A stretch of DNA of 64,000 nucleotides from Sphingobacterium athyrii. Lineage in GTDB: Bacteria; Bacteroidota; Bacteroidia; Sphingobacteriales; Sphingobacteriaceae. Below the pieces are notes generated by a model, which was given only the letters and a program-made list of their open reading frames with translations, was not told the DNA's origin and did not search any database. The position numbers and the translations under genes are program-made. Of this stretch, positions 61,920 to 64,000 are shown in pieces. Where the stretch lies: NCBI RefSeq assembly GCF_003071065.1, contig NZ_QCXX01000010.1:186614-250613 (forward strand), read 5' to 3'. Positions within the stretch are counted from its first letter, which is position 1, and every line of letters starts with the position of its first letter.

Positions 61920-62355
61920 ATCCAATTTCTTCGTATCCTGTGGCGCGTGGCACTTTGGCCAAATAGGGTTCCATTTCTTCGGGCAGTTTGGTCAGCTTTC
62001 GTCGTTTTAAATCAAGCCAGGCGCCGTCAACGTTGACCGTACAACACAGCGCACCATCCTTGCGGTAGACCTGATGTACAAAAGAAAATCGGCTGTTTGT
62101 CTTATTGTATTTGGTTAATTCGACCTTTACCTGTACATACTCGTCGAGATGTACTTCCTTGGAGTAGATCAGCTCTTCCCTGAATAGAATCGGTCCGATC
62201 TGAAACTCGGCGAACTTATCCAGCGAAAAGCCCATTTTGTTTAACATATTGCTCCGTGCCTGTGCACAAATATCCGCATAAGCAGAATGGCGCATATGTC
62301 TATTGGCATCGATTTGCGCCCAGATGACCTGGCCTTCGTAAAATATATTTTCCAT
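61918..62355 (-). CDS. Acyl-CoA thioesterase, hotdog fold
   Basis: 145 residues from the ATG at 62355. FYEGQVIWAQIDANRHMRHS with the IDANRHMRH stretch (4-hydroxybenzoyl-CoA-type active site, Asp in D/N-x-x-x-H) and SRFSFVHQVYRKDGALCC fit the single-domain hotdog thioesterase family. An upstream ATG at 62421 gives a Lys-rich extension that is not typical. Cytoplasmic; acyl substrate unknown. Confidence 0.85.
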   Translation of the reverse strand: MENIFYEGQVIWAQIDANRHMRHSAYADICAQARSNMLNKMGFSLDKFAEFQIGPILFREELIYSKEVHLDEYVQVKVELTKYNKTNSRFSFVHQVYRKDGALCCTVNVDGAWLDLKRRKLTKLPEEMEPYLAKVPRATGYEEIG

Positions 62356-62472
62356 AATTATTATCCTGATTTGCCTCCTTTTTATGAACAATTTACATAT
62401 TTTTAAATTAAGCTGTAACACTTTGTTTGTTTGCTATACTTATTAGCTGAAAAGATCTAAAAAAAATTACCA

Positions 62473-62976
62473 TTGGCTCATTCGGAAACAGAATTTCTTC
62501 GATTGATTGACGAAAATAAAGGAATTATCGTCAAGGTGAGCCGTATGTATATGGATGACCATGAGGGGCGGCAGGATCTTTATCAGGAAATTGTATATCA
62601 GCTCTGGAAGTCTTACGCCTCGTTTAAGAATCAAAGTAAGTTTTCGACCTGGATGTACCGTGTCGCACTAAATACCGCGATGGTATTTTTAAAGAAAGAG
62701 AAGAAGCAGCAGATTTACGATAGCCTCGAGGAACGTCATGATTTTGCGGAAGAGTCCTATAATCCGGATAAAGATGAGCAGCTAAAAATATTCTATCAGG
62801 CAGTACATGAATTAAACGCGGTGGAAAAAGCATTGATCTTTTTATTTCTGGAAGGTCAGAGCCACCGCGAAATAGCCGCGTATTTAGGGATATCTGAAGT
62901 GAATGCGCGGGTTAAATTAAATCGTACCAAAGAGCGGATTCAACAAATCATTAAAAAATACAATTATGAATTTTGA
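62473..62976 (+). CDS. RNA polymerase sigma-70 family (ECF-type) sigma factor
   Basis: 167 residues. Region 2 (RQDLYQEIVYQLWKSYASF, KFSTWMYRVALNTAMVFLKK) and region 4 (ALIFLFLEGQSHREIAAYLG, then NARVKLNRTKERIQ) are present. The only start compatible with a full region 2 is TTG at 62473; an in-frame stop lies 15 bases upstream and the first ATG would remove part of region 2. The next gene overlaps its 3' end by 11 nt, the usual arrangement of a sigma factor with its regulator. Confidence 0.9.
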   Translation: MAHSETEFLRLIDENKGIIVKVSRMYMDDHEGRQDLYQEIVYQLWKSYASFKNQSKFSTWMYRVALNTAMVFLKKEKKQQIYDSLEERHDFAEESYNPDKDEQLKIFYQAVHELNAVEKALIFLFLEGQSHREIAAYLGISEVNARVKLNRTKERIQQIIKKYNYEF

Positions 62977-63607
62977 TGAATTAAAAAAATCTTGGCAAGA
63001 ACAGCCCATGGATGAGGATTTGCAAAATCCAAATCTTAAACATTATAAGGAAGTCGGCAATATCATGGCCAAACTAAGACGTAATATCAAACGTGAATTT
63101 ATTTCCTGGGTAGTCTGCATGTTTTTCCTGATTGCCGTACCTATGCTTCCTATCTATAAAATCTCCGGATATGCGGCTTTTGCCTATTACTTTTTTATTG
63201 TGCAGATCTCCCTGTCAAGCCTGCTTTACTATCGTCGGTTTTATTATCTGATCAAAAGTGCCAAACAGATTGATCTGCTCGCATCAAGGGAGCACCTTCT
63301 CAAACTGTATTATGATCTCAAATATGCCGTAGAGACCTATCGTATTGTCGCCTACGTCATGATTCCCCAGGGCTTATTTCTCTACCTCATTATGATTGGC
63401 CAAAATAGGGCAGTCGCCTGGTTTGAAAAATTGTATCACTTCAAGGAAACTTTACAGCAGGATCCTAACTTTATTTTTTGGATCATCTTGTCTGCAATTA
63501 TTTCTATCGTAATTATTGTAGTGATTACTGAAATTATGATCCGTGTCTATTACGGGGATTACGTTAAACAGATTAAAGAAAATTTGGATCAGATGGAAGC
63601 TGAATAG
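62966..63607 (+). CDS. Membrane protein, probable anti-sigma factor
   Basis: 213 residues. A short cytoplasmic N-terminus (MNFDELKKSWQEQPMDED) with amphipathic character is followed by three or four membrane helices (FISWVVCMFFLIAVPMLPI, YAAFAYYFFIVQISLSSLLY, FIFWIILSAIISIVIIVVI). Overlap with the sigma gene by 11 nt and the N-terminal layout suggest it sequesters the sigma factor at the membrane. No zinc-binding HxxxCxxC motif, so it is not a classical ZAS anti-sigma. Confidence 0.6.
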   Translation: MNFDELKKSWQEQPMDEDLQNPNLKHYKEVGNIMAKLRRNIKREFISWVVCMFFLIAVPMLPIYKISGYAAFAYYFFIVQISLSSLLYYRRFYYLIKSAKQIDLLASREHLLKLYYDLKYAVETYRIVAYVMIPQGLFLYLIMIGQNRAVAWFEKLYHFKETLQQDPNFIFWIILSAIISIVIIVVITEIMIRVYYGDYVKQIKENLDQMEAE

Positions 63608-63722
63608 CTTGTTTTTGGACGGCCGAAACCTGCTGGAGTAAGTGAATTTTTACTTTCAGCAAACCGTAAAGCGAAAAAGGTAAGGTTTTTGTTCCGTATC
63701 TTGTTTTCGAAAATCCTTGTCC

Positions 63723-64000
63723 ATGATGTACAATCCGACCAAGAAGTTACAGCGAAGTTCCCAGATATTAAGCATATTGGCAAAATATGGTTTCAAGGAT
63801 GCTATTGCCCGGCTGCCCTGGAAAGGGTCAAGAGCGAGCTTAGAACGTAATATTGATGTTGACAAGATTAGTGTATACACACGTATCCGAATGGCTTTGG
63901 AGGAGCTTGGGCCTGCCTTTATTAAGTTAGGGCAGTCTGCTTCCACACGTGAAGGGCTGCTCCCAAAAGACCTGGTCGAGGAACTCAAACGTTTGGAAGA
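63723..64000 (+). CDS. ABC1/UbiB-type kinase-like protein (partial)
   Basis: First 92-93 residues of a gene cut by the window edge. LEELGPAFIKLGQSASTREG followed by LLPKDLVEELKRLE is the UbiB/ABC1 hallmark preceding the atypical kinase fold. These proteins act in quinone biosynthesis; a UbiD-family gene lies 13 kb away in the same window. The first ATG pair (63723, 63726) is used. Confidence 0.85.
   Translation, partial: MMYNPTKKLQRSSQILSILAKYGFKDAIARLPWKGSRASLERNIDVDKISVYTRIRMALEELGPAFIKLGQSASTREGLLPKDLVEELKRLE

Overview
The window comes from a Bacteroidota genome, most probably Sphingobacteriaceae (Sphingobacterium-like). This is inferred from a SusC/SusD pair, a TamL-type lipoprotein/TamB pair, TAnnTTTG promoter elements, scarce Shine-Dalgarno sequences and the overall protein repertoire; no 16S gene is present to confirm it. 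I see no tRNA, rRNA, CRISPR array, insertion sequence or prophage gene.

Positions 1-13228 (+ strand) are the right-hand part of a polysaccharide-utilisation-like locus. In order it holds the 3' end of a calcineurin-like phosphoesterase, a secreted glycerophosphodiester phosphodiesterase, a DUF4434 TIM-barrel protein, SusC, SusD, a DUF4623-like surface lipoprotein, an internal terminator, a CE2-like SGNH esterase, a lipoprotein TIM-barrel protein and a second DUF4434 protein with a C-terminal sandwich domain. No classical glycoside hydrolase family is recognisable, but two phosphodiester/phosphate enzymes and a deacetylase are present. This suggests a substituted, possibly phosphate-bearing glycan as substrate, and it is the best candidate here for an undescribed system.

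Positions 13433-17024 (- strand) are the str operon rpsL-rpsG-fusA-rpsJ, which ends at a strong bidirectional terminator and has marked hairpins in two intercistronic gaps. It is followed by an 800-base intergenic region with diverged short repeats and palindromes, and by a small lipoprotein gene.

Positions 18401-36671 carry housekeeping genes, mostly on the - strand: rnr, a Fur-family regulator, a transaldolase-type aldolase, an MFS exporter, a one-domain aspartyl protease, mdh, the overlapping tamB-tamL pair, DoxX-like and DUF4342 proteins, and valS.

Positions 36898-46125 carry two tandem LtaS-like sulfatase-fold membrane proteins, an unknown membrane protein facing them, and the 2-oxoglutarate dehydrogenase genes sucA-odhB.

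Positions 46307-64000 carry a divergent cryptochrome/photolyase, an SDR-like protein, a UbiD decarboxylase, a HopJ-family protein, a PhnB-like protein, a Crp/Fnr regulator, asnB, a secreted M28 peptidase, a DPP IV-type peptidase, a DUF1080 protein, folB, a small AAA ATPase, hsp20 behind a possible sigma-54 promoter, an acyl-CoA thioesterase, a sigma factor/membrane protein pair, and the 5' end of an ABC1/UbiB-type kinase gene cut by the window edge. Central metabolism (mdh, sucA, odhB), translation (str operon, valS) and envelope biogenesis (tamL, tamB, LtaS-like proteins) dominate outside the PUL.
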